Positions 9,972 to 19,029 of a stretch of 64,000 nucleotides of DNA are shown piece by piece. Numbering within the stretch: the first letter of the stretch is position 1; every line of letters begins with the position of its first letter. A program made the translations under genes and the position numbers. A model generated the notes under the pieces. It saw only the letters and a list, made by a program, of their open reading frames with translations. It had not been told where the DNA came from and did not search any database. This stretch comes from Nocardioides panacisoli (GTDB lineage: Bacteria; Actinomycetota; Actinomycetes; Propionibacteriales; Nocardioidaceae), in the NCBI RefSeq assembly GCF_019448235.1, contig NZ_CP080409.1, positions 2,914,001-2,978,000 of the forward strand, given 5' to 3'.

Positions 9972-11777
9972 ATGACCCCGATCCACTCCGTCCTGGTCGC
10001 CAACCGCGGCGAGATCGCGCTGCGGGTCTTCCGGACCTGCCGCGACCTCGGCATGGCCACGGTTGCGATCCACACCGCCACCGATGCCGACGCGCCGCAC
10101 GTGCGTGACGCCGACACCGCCGTCGAGGTGCCCAGCTATCTCGACGTCGACGCGATCGTGGCTGCGGCCCGTGAGGCGGGCGCCGACGCGGTGCACCCGG
10201 GTTTTGGCTTCCTCTCCGAGCGCGCCGAGTTCGCCGCGGCCGTGCTGGCCGCCGACCTGGTCTGGGTCGGCCCGAGCGCCGAGGTGATCGACCGCATGGG
10301 GCGCAAGGACGCCGCCCGCGAGGTCGCGATCGCCGCCGGCGTGCCCGTCGTGCCGTCGTACGCCGCGGAGGACGACCCGGCCTCGTTCGCCTACCCCGTG
10401 CTGGCCAAGGCCGCCTCCGGTGGTGGTGGCAAGGGGATGCGCGTGGTCCGCGCGGCGGAGGAGTACGACGACGCCGTGGCGGCCGCGAAGCGCGAGGCGC
10501 TCGGCGCGTTCGGCGACGACACCATGCTGGTGGAGAAGTACGTCGAGCGGGGGCGCCACATCGAGGTGCAGGTGATGGCCGACGCCCACGGCACGGTGCT
10601 GCACCTGGCCGAGCGCGACTGCTCGACACAGCGGCGCCACCAGAAGGTCATCGAGGAGGCGCCCGCGCCGACGCTGACCGAGGCGCAGCGCGAGCTGGTC
10701 ACCTCCAGCGCGGTCGCGCTGGCAGCGCAGGTGGGATACGTGGGCGCGGGCACCGTGGAGTTCCTCCTCGACAGCGACCACGCCGGTGAGGGCGAGGGCA
10801 TCTACTTCCTGGAGATGAACACCCGCCTCCAGGTCGAGCACCCCGTGACCGAGGAGGTCACCGGCCTGGACCTGGTCGCGCTGCAGTTGCGCATCGCCGC
10901 CGGACAGCCGGTCGGCGTCGACCAGGCCGACGTGACCGTGCGTGGCCACGCGATCGAGGTGCGGATCTACGCCGAGGACCCCTACGCCGGGTTCCTGCCC
11001 CAGGCCGGCACGGCCTCGCTGGTCCACTGGCCCGCGGGCGCGCGGGTCGACCACGCGCTCGAGTCGGGCCAGGTGGTGAGCACCTCTTATGACCCGATGC
11101 TGGGCAAGGTGATCGTGCACGGCCCGGACCGCGAGGCCGCACGCCTGGCGCTGGTGCGGGCGCTGGACGACACCGCGATCCTCGGGCTGACGACCAACAC
11201 CGGCTTCCTGCGCGAGCTCGCGGCGGGACCCGAGTTCCGCGACGCCACCATCGACACCGCGTGGCTGGACCGCAACGAGCTGACCGCACCGGACCCGGCG
11301 CGGGCCCGCGAGCTGGCCGCGTGGGCGTGGCAGCGCCATCACGGCGGCGCCGAGGGTCCCTTCGCCGCCGACGGGTTCCGCATGGGTGCCGCGCCGGCGC
11401 CGATCGTGGTCGAGCTCGACGAGCCGGTCACCCTCGGTCGCCCGCCGCGCGAGCGGCCGGTCGCCCTTGTCGACGCCCACGGCGTCGAGCTCGCCCACCG
11501 CGGCCAGCGCTATGCGTTCGTCCGCCCCGACGTCGCCGCCGAGGACGCGGCGGCCGGTGACGGGAGCGTGGTCGCCCCGATGCCCGGCACCATCCTCGCG
11601 GTCGAGGTCGCCGAGGGGGACCACGTCACCGCCGGCCAACGGTTGGGCACCATGGAGGCGATGAAGATGGAACTCTCCCTCGACGCGCCGTACGACGGCA
11701 CGGTGGCGGCCGTCGGTGCCGCGGTCGGCGACCAGGTCGCCCTCGGTGCCGCACTCTTCGAGGTGGCCGCGGAGTGA
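9972..11777 (+). CDS. mccA: Acyl-CoA carboxylase alpha subunit (biotin carboxylase plus biotin carrier)
   Basis: About 601 residues. An N-terminal biotin carboxylase begins SVLVANRGEIALRVFRTC. The glycine-rich ATP loop ASGGGGKGM is at 148-156, and the C-terminal carrier domain has biotin acceptor Lys565 in EAMKM. It carboxylates biotin with ATP and bicarbonate for the beta subunit encoded upstream. The ATG at 9972 fits the family N-terminus and has AGGA upstream; an in-frame ATG at 9957 would add five residues. The 74-bp gap to the beta gene is compatible with one operon. Confidence 0.93.
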   Translation: MTPIHSVLVANRGEIALRVFRTCRDLGMATVAIHTATDADAPHVRDADTAVEVPSYLDVDAIVAAAREAGADAVHPGFGFLSERAEFAAAVLAADLVWVGPSAEVIDRMGRKDAAREVAIAAGVPVVPSYAAEDDPASFAYPVLAKAASGGGGKGMRVVRAAEEYDDAVAAAKREALGAFGDDTMLVEKYVERGRHIEVQVMADAHGTVLHLAERDCSTQRRHQKVIEEAPAPTLTEAQRELVTSSAVALAAQVGYVGAGTVEFLLDSDHAGEGEGIYFLEMNTRLQVEHPVTEEVTGLDLVALQLRIAAGQPVGVDQADVTVRGHAIEVRIYAEDPYAGFLPQAGTASLVHWPAGARVDHALESGQVVSTSYDPMLGKVIVHGPDREAARLALVRALDDTAILGLTTNTGFLRELAAGPEFRDATIDTAWLDRNELTAPDPARARELAAWAWQRHHGGAEGPFAADGFRMGAAPAPIVVELDEPVTLGRPPRERPVALVDAHGVELAHRGQRYAFVRPDVAAEDAAAGDGSVVAPMPGTILAVEVAEGDHVTAGQRLGTMEAMKMELSLDAPYDGTVAAVGAAVGDQVALGAALFEVAAE

Positions 11778-12727
11778 GCGAGATGCTGCCGATGGTGTGG
11801 CCCGAGCCGGGGCTGCCCGAGCAGGTCACGATCTACGAGGTCGGGGCCCGCGACGGGCTGCAGAACGAGCAGGCGCAGATCCCCACGCCCACCAAGGCCG
11901 AGTTCGTACGCCGCCTGCTCGCCGCGGGCGCCCCGGCCGTGGAGGCGACCAGCTTCGTGCACCCGAAGTGGGTGCCGCAGCTGGCCGACGCGGCTGAGCT
12001 GATGACCGGCCTCGTCGACGAGCTCGGCGACCGCGCCCGGGAGCTCCCGGTGCTGGTGCCCAACGACCGTGGCCTGGACCGCGCGCTGGACCTCGGCCTG
12101 CGCCACGTCGCGGTCTTCGCCTCGGCGACGGAGAGCTTCGCCCAGCGCAACCTCAACCGCGGGCTGGAGAGCCAGTTCGAGATGTTCGCGCCGATGCTGG
12201 ACCGTGCGCTCGAGGCCGGGATGGACGTCCGCGGCTACGTCTCGATGTGCTTCGGCGACCCGTGGGAGGGCGCCGTGGACGTCGCGCAGGTCGTCGAGGT
12301 CGGCCAGCGGCTGCTCGACCTCGGCGCCACCCAGCTCAGCCTCGGCGACACGATCGGCGTCGGCACGGCGGGCCACGTGCGGGCGCTCGTCGGCGCCTTC
12401 GACGACGCCGGCATCGGCCCCGAGCGCCTCGCCCTGCACTTCCACGACACCTACGGCCAGGCATTGACCAACGTGCACGCGGGCCTGCAGGCCGGGGTGA
12501 CGACGTACGACGCCAGTGCGGGCGGCCTGGGTGGCTGCCCGTACGCGAAGAGCGCGACCGGCAACCTCGCCACCGAGGACCTGGTCTGGTTCCTCGACGG
12601 CCTGGGCATCCGCCACGGGCTGGACCTGTCGGCGCTGGTGGAGACCAGCGGCTGGATGGCCGAGCAGCTCGGCCGTCCCAGCCCGTCGGCGGTCGTCCGC
12701 GCCCTCGCGCACGACGCCACCGAGTAG
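11774..12727 (+). CDS. Hydroxymethylglutaryl-CoA lyase
   Basis: A 317-residue TIM-barrel lyase that cleaves HMG-CoA to acetoacetate and acetyl-CoA, the last step of leucine catabolism. The N-terminal motif is YEVGARDGLQNE. The catalytic signature GGLGGCPYAKSATGNLATED contains the active-site cysteine near residue 255. The GTG start overlaps the preceding stop by 4 bp. The enoyl-CoA hydratase and isovaleryl-CoA dehydrogenase that often complete such operons are not in this window. Confidence 0.94.
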   Translation: MSEMLPMVWPEPGLPEQVTIYEVGARDGLQNEQAQIPTPTKAEFVRRLLAAGAPAVEATSFVHPKWVPQLADAAELMTGLVDELGDRARELPVLVPNDRGLDRALDLGLRHVAVFASATESFAQRNLNRGLESQFEMFAPMLDRALEAGMDVRGYVSMCFGDPWEGAVDVAQVVEVGQRLLDLGATQLSLGDTIGVGTAGHVRALVGAFDDAGIGPERLALHFHDTYGQALTNVHAGLQAGVTTYDASAGGLGGCPYAKSATGNLATEDLVWFLDGLGIRHGLDLSALVETSGWMAEQLGRPSPSAVVRALAHDATE

Positions 12728-12980
12728 CCGCCGCGACACGGATCGTCGGGTGTGATCCCTTGCACACCGGCGGTCGAACCTGATCTGATGCTGAGCAATG
12801 CGCGCTCATCTCGGGGTCGTTGCAGTTGTTGCTCCCACCGTCCAGCCAGGTCGTGTGGGTACGTCGCGCGTCGCATCCGGTGTCATCCACCTCGCGGCTC
12901 CGTCCCACCCCCGCCGACCGGCGTGGGGTCCATCGGTCGACGCGTCGATCCGCGTCGACGGCTACGCAGGAGGATGAACC

Positions 12981-13802
12981 TTGACCACACGCACCCTTCT
13001 CGGGCGGCTCGCCGCCACCAGCTTCGTTGCTGCCGTGGCGGCCGCCGGTGCACTACCCGTCGCGACCGCCGCCGACGGCTCCGGTGGCGAGTCCGACGTG
13101 CCGACCTTCAAGGAGTTCGCGGCCTCGACCTTCCAGGACGAGGGCGGCCAGTACGTCGTCAACGGCGACGAGACGATCGCCAACCGCGGTGAGCTGCGGC
13201 GCTACTACGAGGAGATGACGGCCGACCCCAACGAGACCGGCCTCATCGTCAACCGCACCTACTCCGGCGACGACCTCTGGAGCGCCTCGCAGGCGCTGGA
13301 CCTCACCTACTGCGTGAGCGACCAGTTCGGCGGCGACAAGTCGACCATCGTCAACGCGATGGCGCAGGGCGCGGCCCTGTGGGAGAACGCCACCTCCGGC
13401 ATCGACTTCTCCTACGTGCCCTCGGCGGACTCCAACTGCCGCACCAGCAACAACTCGGTGCTGTTCTCGGTGGAGCCGACCTCGACCACGCAGTACATCG
13501 CGCGGGCGTTCTTCCCCAGCTCCCCGGACTCCCAGCGCAACGTGCTGGTCAACGCCGACTCCCTGGTCAGCTCGGGCTCGTGGACGCCGGGCAACATCAT
13601 GGGCCACGAGCTGGGCCACACCCTCGGGTTCCGCCACGAGCACACCCGTCCCGAGGCCGGCACCTGCTTCGAGGACAACAACTGGCGTCCGCTGACGCCG
13701 TACGACTCGGCCTCGATCATGCACTACCCGCAGTGCAACGGGTCCTCCTCGGACCTGAGCTTCAGCTCCTACGACGGACAGGGCGTCAGCCAGGTCTACT
13801 GA
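12981..13802 (+). CDS. Secreted zinc metalloprotease (M57/HEIGH-like), TTG start
   Basis: A 273-residue exported protease. A signal peptide spans roughly residues 1-30 (AATSFVAAVAAAGALPVATA). The zinc site is HELGHTLGFRHEH, and the later SIMHYP looks like a metzincin Met-turn. Cysteines in TYC, NCR, GTCF and QCN suggest disulfides in the secreted product. The TTG start is chosen because AGGAGG (12968-12973) sits 7 nt upstream and the nearby ATG at 12974 is out of frame. A strong hairpin follows the stop. Substrate unknown. Confidence 0.87.
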   Translation: MTTRTLLGRLAATSFVAAVAAAGALPVATAADGSGGESDVPTFKEFAASTFQDEGGQYVVNGDETIANRGELRRYYEEMTADPNETGLIVNRTYSGDDLWSASQALDLTYCVSDQFGGDKSTIVNAMAQGAALWENATSGIDFSYVPSADSNCRTSNNSVLFSVEPTSTTQYIARAFFPSSPDSQRNVLVNADSLVSSGSWTPGNIMGHELGHTLGFRHEHTRPEAGTCFEDNNWRPLTPYDSASIMHYPQCNGSSSDLSFSSYDGQGVSQVY

Positions 13803-13835
13803 CGGCTGCCGCAGGCCCGCACCAGGGCTGAGGTC

Positions 13836-13880
13836 CACGACGCCGGCCCCGGACCACCACGGTCCGGGGCCGGCGTCGTG
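13836..13880. terminator. Strong hairpin terminator, 20-bp perfect stem
   Basis: Arms 13836-13855 and 13861-13880 are perfectly complementary over 20 bp (core GGCCCCGGACC) with a 5-nt ACCAC loop. It lies between the convergent ends of the protease and sulfotransferase genes and can serve both. No U-tract. Confidence 0.8.
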
Positions 13881-13886
13881 CGCGGG

Positions 13887-15212
13887 TCAGTCCTCGTGCT
13901 GGCGCTGCTGTTGTTGCCGGCGCTGCTGACGACGCTTGGTCAGGATCCGCTCGACGCTGATCACCGAGCGGCACAGCGTGGCGATGTCGGCCACGGCGGC
14001 GGCCACCGGGTCGGGGGTGTCGGGCCAGTTGCGCCGCAGGATGAGCTGGCGCTTGACGCGGCGGCGCTTCTTCTTCGCGCGCTGCGGGTTGAGGTGCTGC
14101 TGGGTCATCTCGACGTGGCGGCGCCGCATCCGGCGGAACCCGACACCCGCCGCGGTGAGCAGCTCCTCGTCGCTGGGCGGACGCTGGTCGGCCTCGACGC
14201 CGTAGTCGGCGGGGTCACCGTCGGTGGGCAGGTCGGCGAGGTCGCCGTGCAGCGTGACGTTGCTGGAGGAGATCGCATCGGCGATGCGGGCGTTCCACCG
14301 CATCGTCGCCCGGAAGGTGGCCGGGTCGAGGGTGGCGCGGCGCTCGTCGTGGCGCAGCCGGGAGAGGCTGTTGCGGCCGAGGTCGACCTTGACCACGCGC
14401 TGGTCGGAGGGGACGGAGAGCCGCAACTCCTCGTTGACCCGCCGCACCAACTCCGCCGAGGGGTAGCCGAGGGACTCGTTGACCTGCTCGGGAGGCTCGG
14501 TGGTGGTGGCGGTGTCGATGCCGACGACCTCGGAGAAGAGCTCCCACAGTCGGTCGGGCGGGGCGTCGGGGCCGGGGACGACGATGACGTGGACGCGCTC
14601 GGGCGGCAGCGCCTGGGTCCACACCTCGATCATCCGCGGGATGTCGATGACCTCGATGAAGCGACGGGCGGTGGGGAGTCCGGCGCGGGCGAGCGCGGCG
14701 CCGACCTTGCCGCGGCCGCGCGTGGAGGCGCGTATGACGGTGGTGAAGCGCTCCCAGGTGGTGATGCCGCCGCTGGTGATCGAGGTCTGCCACAGCGCGG
14801 GCACGACCCGGGCGATGTCGCGGACCGTGAGGACCAGGTGGACCTCGCGGCCGGCGGCCTCGAGCTCGGCCACGGCCCGGGCGGCGGCGTCGGCCTTGGC
14901 GAAGCTGAGGAACTCCATCGACAGCAGGACCGTGGGGTCCTCGCTCTCCCGCGCCTCGCGGACGAACCGGCTCCACGCCCCCTCGGAGCGGTGCGACATG
15001 ACCGGGTCGTGCTGGGCGAGGCCGAGCAGGCTCTGCACCGCGTGCACCTGCTGTGCCCACACGCGCCCCGCGAAGTGGATCCCCTGGTCGGCCAGGTGGT
15101 CGCGGTTGGCGATCAGCTTGCTCTGCAGGAACGTCGTCCCCGTCTTCATCGCACCGGCATGGAGGATGGCGACCGGCTGCCTGTCCTTCACCTGCGGTCC
15201 GCACCTTCCCAT
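13887..15212 (-). CDS. Sulfotransferase-like protein with long basic C-terminal extension
   Basis: A 441-residue protein with a PAPS-binding loop near the N-terminus, HAGAMKTGTTFLQSKL. Further family elements are VHLVLTVRDIARVVPALWQ and the later LVRRVNEEL. Sulfotransferases move sulfate from PAPS to an acceptor. After about residue 350 there is an unusual lysine/arginine- and glutamine-rich tail, with AKKKRRRVKRQ and a QQRRQQQQRQ run at the end, that may bind nucleic acid or an acidic polymer. The gene is divergent from two paralogues on the other strand. The acceptor is unknown; a cell-surface glycan is a guess. Confidence 0.75.
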   Translation of the reverse strand: MGRCGPQVKDRQPVAILHAGAMKTGTTFLQSKLIANRDHLADQGIHFAGRVWAQQVHAVQSLLGLAQHDPVMSHRSEGAWSRFVREARESEDPTVLLSMEFLSFAKADAAARAVAELEAAGREVHLVLTVRDIARVVPALWQTSITSGGITTWERFTTVIRASTRGRGKVGAALARAGLPTARRFIEVIDIPRMIEVWTQALPPERVHVIVVPGPDAPPDRLWELFSEVVGIDTATTTEPPEQVNESLGYPSAELVRRVNEELRLSVPSDQRVVKVDLGRNSLSRLRHDERRATLDPATFRATMRWNARIADAISSSNVTLHGDLADLPTDGDPADYGVEADQRPPSDEELLTAAGVGFRRMRRRHVEMTQQHLNPQRAKKKRRRVKRQLILRRNWPDTPDPVAAAVADIATLCRSVISVERILTKRRQQRRQQQQRQHED

Positions 15213-15275
15213 CGGTCTCTCCGACGACGACGAGGTGAGACTAGCAGCGGCCCGAGGTGCGGCAGACTGGTCGTC

Positions 15276-16388
15276 GTGACGACGCTCGACACGGCTGGAG
15301 TACGCCGCGCCTGGGGCTGGGTGGCGGCGCTGCGGGGCGGCAGTGCCACGCCCTGGTCGCAGTGGGCCGGTGAGGCCGGGCCGAGCGCTGGCGAGCTGCC
15401 GGGCGCGCACCAGCTGGAGCTGCTGCGGCGGCTCAACGCGGCGCGTCCGGGCGGCGTACCCGCGGCCCTGGCGGAGCGGGTGCTGGCCGCCGACCTGCCG
15501 GGGCGGGGACGGCGCGACGTCCCGCTGGCCGGTGCGGGCGAGCCGCGGTTCGGGCCGGCGCCGGTCGACCCGGGCGACCTCGCTCCCGAGGAGCTGCTGC
15601 GGCTGGCGAGCGGTCTGCTGGCCGAGGACCTGGCGGGCTGCTCGGTGCCGCCCGACCCCTGGCCGCGGCGCCGGCCGTGGGCGCCGTCGTACGCGCTGGC
15701 GGGGGACCCGTGGCACGTCGCGCACCTGCGCTCGGAGCTGGGCCGCCGCGGTCGACCCGAGCGTCCCGCACCGCGCCGGGTGTACGTCGTCGCCGAGGAC
15801 CTGGCGACGCAGCTCGCCCACGCGTGGACGGCGCGTGCCTTCGCCGAGAGCGGCACGGGCTGGCCGGCCTGGTTGGGTCGGTTCGTGGCGCACGACCTGC
15901 TGCCACGGCGGGCGGACCCGCTCGAACCCGCACGGGAGTGGGCCGCGCGCCTCGGCCCGGAGCGGGTCACCCTGGTCACCGAGCCCGCGCTGCTGCGGCA
16001 GCCGCTGCGCCTGCGTCGGCTGTCCGCGCCGCCGCCGGTGACCGCGGAGGGCGTCGACCTGGCCCGCCGCATCAGCACCACGCTGGGCATCCTCGTGCCG
16101 ACCGAGCGTCGCACCGACCTGCTGCGCGGGGTGCTGCTGCCGCGCCTGCCGCAGGACCCGCGGAGTGTCGTCACCGTGCCGCCCGCGTGGCAGGAGTGGG
16201 TGCAGGACCGGGCGCGCCGGATACGGGACGAGGCGCTCGCGGAGGGCTACCCTGTGCTCGGCGACCCCGACCGGCTCGTGCCGCAGGCGACGAGCGAGGG
16301 CCGCCGGCCGGTCGAGGTCGACGTCCTGGCAGCGGCGTTGGACCTCTTGCTCGACCCGGTGACCGCACGGACGGAGGCAGCACGGTGA
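15276..16388 (+). CDS. Degenerate sulfotransferase paralogue lacking the PAPS loop
   Basis: A 370-residue protein. Its second half follows, block by block, the neighbouring sulfotransferase at 16385. RVYVVAEDLATQLAHAW corresponds to VHLVVSVRDLVRQIPAEW, LGPERVTLVTEP to LPPEQVHVVTVP, and the ending AEGYPVLGDPDRLV to RERGYRVVGDLDDLV. No KTGT-type phosphosulfate loop is present and the N-terminal half has diverged. It may be a non-catalytic partner. GTG at 15276 is preceded by CAGACT and 7 nt; earlier in-frame codons would cross the divergent gene. It overlaps the next gene by 4 bp. Confidence 0.66.
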   Translation: MTTLDTAGVRRAWGWVAALRGGSATPWSQWAGEAGPSAGELPGAHQLELLRRLNAARPGGVPAALAERVLAADLPGRGRRDVPLAGAGEPRFGPAPVDPGDLAPEELLRLASGLLAEDLAGCSVPPDPWPRRRPWAPSYALAGDPWHVAHLRSELGRRGRPERPAPRRVYVVAEDLATQLAHAWTARAFAESGTGWPAWLGRFVAHDLLPRRADPLEPAREWAARLGPERVTLVTEPALLRQPLRLRRLSAPPPVTAEGVDLARRISTTLGILVPTERRTDLLRGVLLPRLPQDPRSVVTVPPAWQEWVQDRARRIRDEALAEGYPVLGDPDRLVPQATSEGRRPVEVDVLAAALDLLLDPVTARTEAAR

Positions 16389-17593
16389 GTCGACGGGTCC
16401 TGCTGCACGTCGGCACCCCCAAGACCGGCACCTCCTACCTGCAGGACGTGCTGTTCCACAATCCCGAGGTCCTCGCCGAGGCCGGCATCCGCTACCCCGC
16501 CGAGCGGTTCGACGCCCACTTCCTCGCCGCACTGGACCTGATGCGGATGCCGTGGGGCGGGCTGGAGACCGAGGCCGTCGGCGCCTGGGATGCCCTCGCC
16601 CGCGCGGTGCGCGAGCACGACGGCACCGCCGTGGTCAGTCACGAGATCCTCGCCAACGCCGACCGGGCGCAGGTACGCCGCGCGCTCGCCTCCCTGGGCC
16701 ACGGCGACGGCACCGAGGTGCACCTGGTGGTGTCGGTGCGCGACCTGGTGCGCCAGATCCCCGCCGAGTGGCAGGAGAACGTCAAGCACCGGGCGACGCT
16801 GAGCTATGCGGCGTTCCTCGAGCAGGTCCGCGACCCCGAGCGCACCGGGCGGATCGGGTCGTGGTTCTGGGGCGTGCAGGAGGTGCCGAGCATCTTGGAC
16901 CGCTGGGCGGCCGACCTGCCGCCGGAGCAGGTGCACGTCGTGACGGTGCCGCCGCCCGGCGCCGACCCCGGGCTGCTGTGGCAGCGGTTCGTGACGGCGT
17001 TCGAGCTCGACGGGGTCGAGCTGGACCTCACCACCGATCGCAGCAACCCCTCGCTCGGCGTCCCGGAGACGGCGCTGGTCCGTCGCATCAACCGCGCGGC
17101 CAACCAGCACCTGCCGCCGGCGCACTACCGGCCGCTGGTGCGGGAGCTGGTCGCGCACCGCACGCTGTCCGCGCGCACGGACTCGCCCCGACTCGGCCTG
17201 CCGCCCGAGCTGGCCGACTGGGTCGCGGACCTGGAGCGGTCCTGGATCGCGGAGATCCGCGAACGTGGCTACCGGGTGGTCGGGGACCTCGACGACCTGG
17301 TCGGCGACGCGCCGGGGGAGTGGACCGACCCGGACTGCCCCGACGAGGCCGAAGTGGCCGAGGCCGCCGTCGACGCCCTGCGGGCAGTGCTGGTCGAGAC
17401 CGCCGCCGTCGGTGAGGAGCGCGACCGGCTCCGCGGCGAGCTGGAGGAGACCCGCGCCGCGCTCGAGGCGGCGTACTCCCGGCCGGTGCAGCGGGGCAAG
17501 GAGAAGGTCGTGCGGACCCTGGAGGGGTCGCTGCCCGGGCAGCAGGTGCTGCGGGTCTACCGCTCCCTCAAGCCCGGCGACTCCGGGGCGTGA
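16385..17593 (+). CDS. Sulfotransferase-like protein
   Basis: A 402-residue paralogue with an intact PAPS loop HVGTPKTGTSYLQ at residues 8-20 and the conserved VHLVVSVRDLVRQIP. Near the C-terminus is a predicted coiled coil (EERDRLRGELEETRAALEAA), then a short basic tail. It is translationally coupled to the degenerate paralogue (GTGA overlap), suggesting the two act together. Its 3' end overlaps the convergent EcsC-like gene by 26 bp. Acceptor unknown. Confidence 0.77.
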   Translation: MSRRVLLHVGTPKTGTSYLQDVLFHNPEVLAEAGIRYPAERFDAHFLAALDLMRMPWGGLETEAVGAWDALARAVREHDGTAVVSHEILANADRAQVRRALASLGHGDGTEVHLVVSVRDLVRQIPAEWQENVKHRATLSYAAFLEQVRDPERTGRIGSWFWGVQEVPSILDRWAADLPPEQVHVVTVPPPGADPGLLWQRFVTAFELDGVELDLTTDRSNPSLGVPETALVRRINRAANQHLPPAHYRPLVRELVAHRTLSARTDSPRLGLPPELADWVADLERSWIAEIRERGYRVVGDLDDLVGDAPGEWTDPDCPDEAEVAEAAVDALRAVLVETAAVGEERDRLRGELEETRAALEAAYSRPVQRGKEKVVRTLEGSLPGQQVLRVYRSLKPGDSGA

Positions 17594-18266
17594 ACTCGCG
17601 GTCCGCGTAGCGGCCGATCCGCCACGTGGAGTAGCCGTCGGTGCCGGCGCCGAGCACGCCTCCGACCAGCGGGGTGCGCTTGCCGACGGTGAGCGCCATC
17701 CGCTTGCCGACGACCCGGTTGACCATCTCGTTGGCCACCGCCTGGGCCACGTCGGGGTCGAGGTCGGCGAGCGGCTCGGCGGCGTCGGCCAGCGCGGCGG
17801 GCGGGGCCGACAGTCGGCCACGCTTGACCTGCTTGCGCACCGTGTCCTCTCCGAGCAGCGTCGCGAGGATCGCGGTGCGCACCCGCGCGTCGGCCAGGTC
17901 GTAGCCGCGCAGGTGGACGATGCCGGCGACCATGCGGCACTGGATCAGCGCCAGGCCGGCGATGTTGGTCGGTGCCAGCACGGTGGCGGTGACCAGGCCG
18001 CCGAGATTGGTGACGAACCCCTCGGCCAGCGCGTAGCGGACGTGGTTCTCGATCACCTCGTGGATGCCCTTGTCGACGTCGCCGTGCTGCTCGCGCAGCT
18101 GCTCGTCGGCGGCAGCGGCGGCCGGCGGCAGCGGGCCGACGCCGGCGATGGCGCGGTCCAGTGCCTGCCGGATCACCGCGGAGGTGACCTGCGGCGCGGC
18201 AGCGGTCACCTTCGGCACGACCTGGAGAGCGGCCTGGGTGACGAGGCCTCGCTTGAAGTTGGGCAT
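17568..18266 (-). CDS. EcsC-family protein
   Basis: A 232-residue protein resembling the EcsC family. Characteristic stretches are ENHVRYALAEGFVTNLGG, a hydrophobic segment LAPTNIAGLALIQCRMVAGIVHL, and a C-terminal GKRTPLVGGVLGAGTDGYST. EcsC proteins are found beside ABC transporters or as orphans; biochemical function is unclear. The ATG start at 18266 faces the aat gene across a 55-bp divergent promoter region. Confidence 0.68.
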   Translation of the reverse strand: MPNFKRGLVTQAALQVVPKVTAAAPQVTSAVIRQALDRAIAGVGPLPPAAAAADEQLREQHGDVDKGIHEVIENHVRYALAEGFVTNLGGLVTATVLAPTNIAGLALIQCRMVAGIVHLRGYDLADARVRTAILATLLGEDTVRKQVKRGRLSAPPAALADAAEPLADLDPDVAQAVANEMVNRVVGKRMALTVGKRTPLVGGVLGAGTDGYSTWRIGRYADREFTPRSRRA

Positions 18267-18321
18267 GTTTCGATCGTAGGGGCGAGCCGAAGGCGGTGCC
18301 GCGACGTCTACCCTCGGTGGC

Positions 18322-19005
18322 GTGCCTGTCGAGCCGCCGCCGACGCGCTGGGCGCTGCCCTCCCGCGAGGACCTGGTCGCGTGGGCGGACGCCGACGACC
18401 TGATCGGCGTCGGGGGAGACCTGGCGCCGGGGACCGTGTTGGCGGCGTACCGGCGGGGGCTCTTCCCGATGCCCGGTGCGGTCGGCGACCACCGGGTCGG
18501 CTGGTGGAGCCCCGTCGAGCGGGGCGTGCTGGAGCTGGCCGACCTGCGGGTGTCCCGGTCGCTGCGGCGCTCGCTGCGCGGCTTCGAGATCCGCATCGAC
18601 ACCGCCTTCGAGGACGTCATCGACGGGTGCGCCGACCCGCGCCGTCCGGGCGCCTGGATCGACGCCGCCATGCGGGCGGCGTACGTCGAGCTGCACCGGC
18701 TCGGGTGGGTCCACTCGGTCGAGACCTGGCGCGACGGGAGGCTCGTCGGTGGGCTCTACGGCGTCGCAGTGGGGGGCGTGTTCGCGGGGGAGTCGATGTT
18801 CCACCGCGAGACCGACGCGTCGAAGGCGGCGCTGGTGGGGCTCGTCGAGGCGCTGCGCGACGAGTACGCCGACCGGCGCCTGATCGACGTGCAGTGGCAG
18901 ACGCCGCACCTGGCGAGTCTCGGCGTCACCCGGGTCCCGCGGGCGGACTACCTGGCGCGGCTGCGCGAGCTGCTGGAGCTCCCGCAGCCGGCGGCGTTCG
19001 GGTGA
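18322..19005 (+). CDS. aat: Leucyl/phenylalanyl-tRNA-protein transferase
   Basis: A 227-residue enzyme that adds Leu or Phe from aminoacyl-tRNA to N-terminal Arg or Lys of proteins, marking them for ClpAP/ClpS-type degradation (N-degron pathway). The family pattern is clear: GGDLAPGTVLAAYRRGLFPM, WWSPVERGVL, and the core YGVAVGGVFAGESMFHRETDASK. The GTG start is preceded by TACCCT (18309-18314) and 7 nt, so the mRNA is probably leaderless. It is functionally related to the ClpP systems at the left of the window but not linked to them. Confidence 0.95.
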   Translation: MPVEPPPTRWALPSREDLVAWADADDLIGVGGDLAPGTVLAAYRRGLFPMPGAVGDHRVGWWSPVERGVLELADLRVSRSLRRSLRGFEIRIDTAFEDVIDGCADPRRPGAWIDAAMRAAYVELHRLGWVHSVETWRDGRLVGGLYGVAVGGVFAGESMFHRETDASKAALVGLVEALRDEYADRRLIDVQWQTPHLASLGVTRVPRADYLARLRELLELPQPAAFG

Positions 19006-19029
19006 GCGGGCCGGACCGGCTGGGGCGGC

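Noticed and set aside
13878..15275. Upstream in-frame extension of the degenerate sulfotransferase gene
   Set aside because: It would run antisense through the whole divergent sulfotransferase and start at the terminator stem; the GTG at 15276 has a -10 at the right distance.
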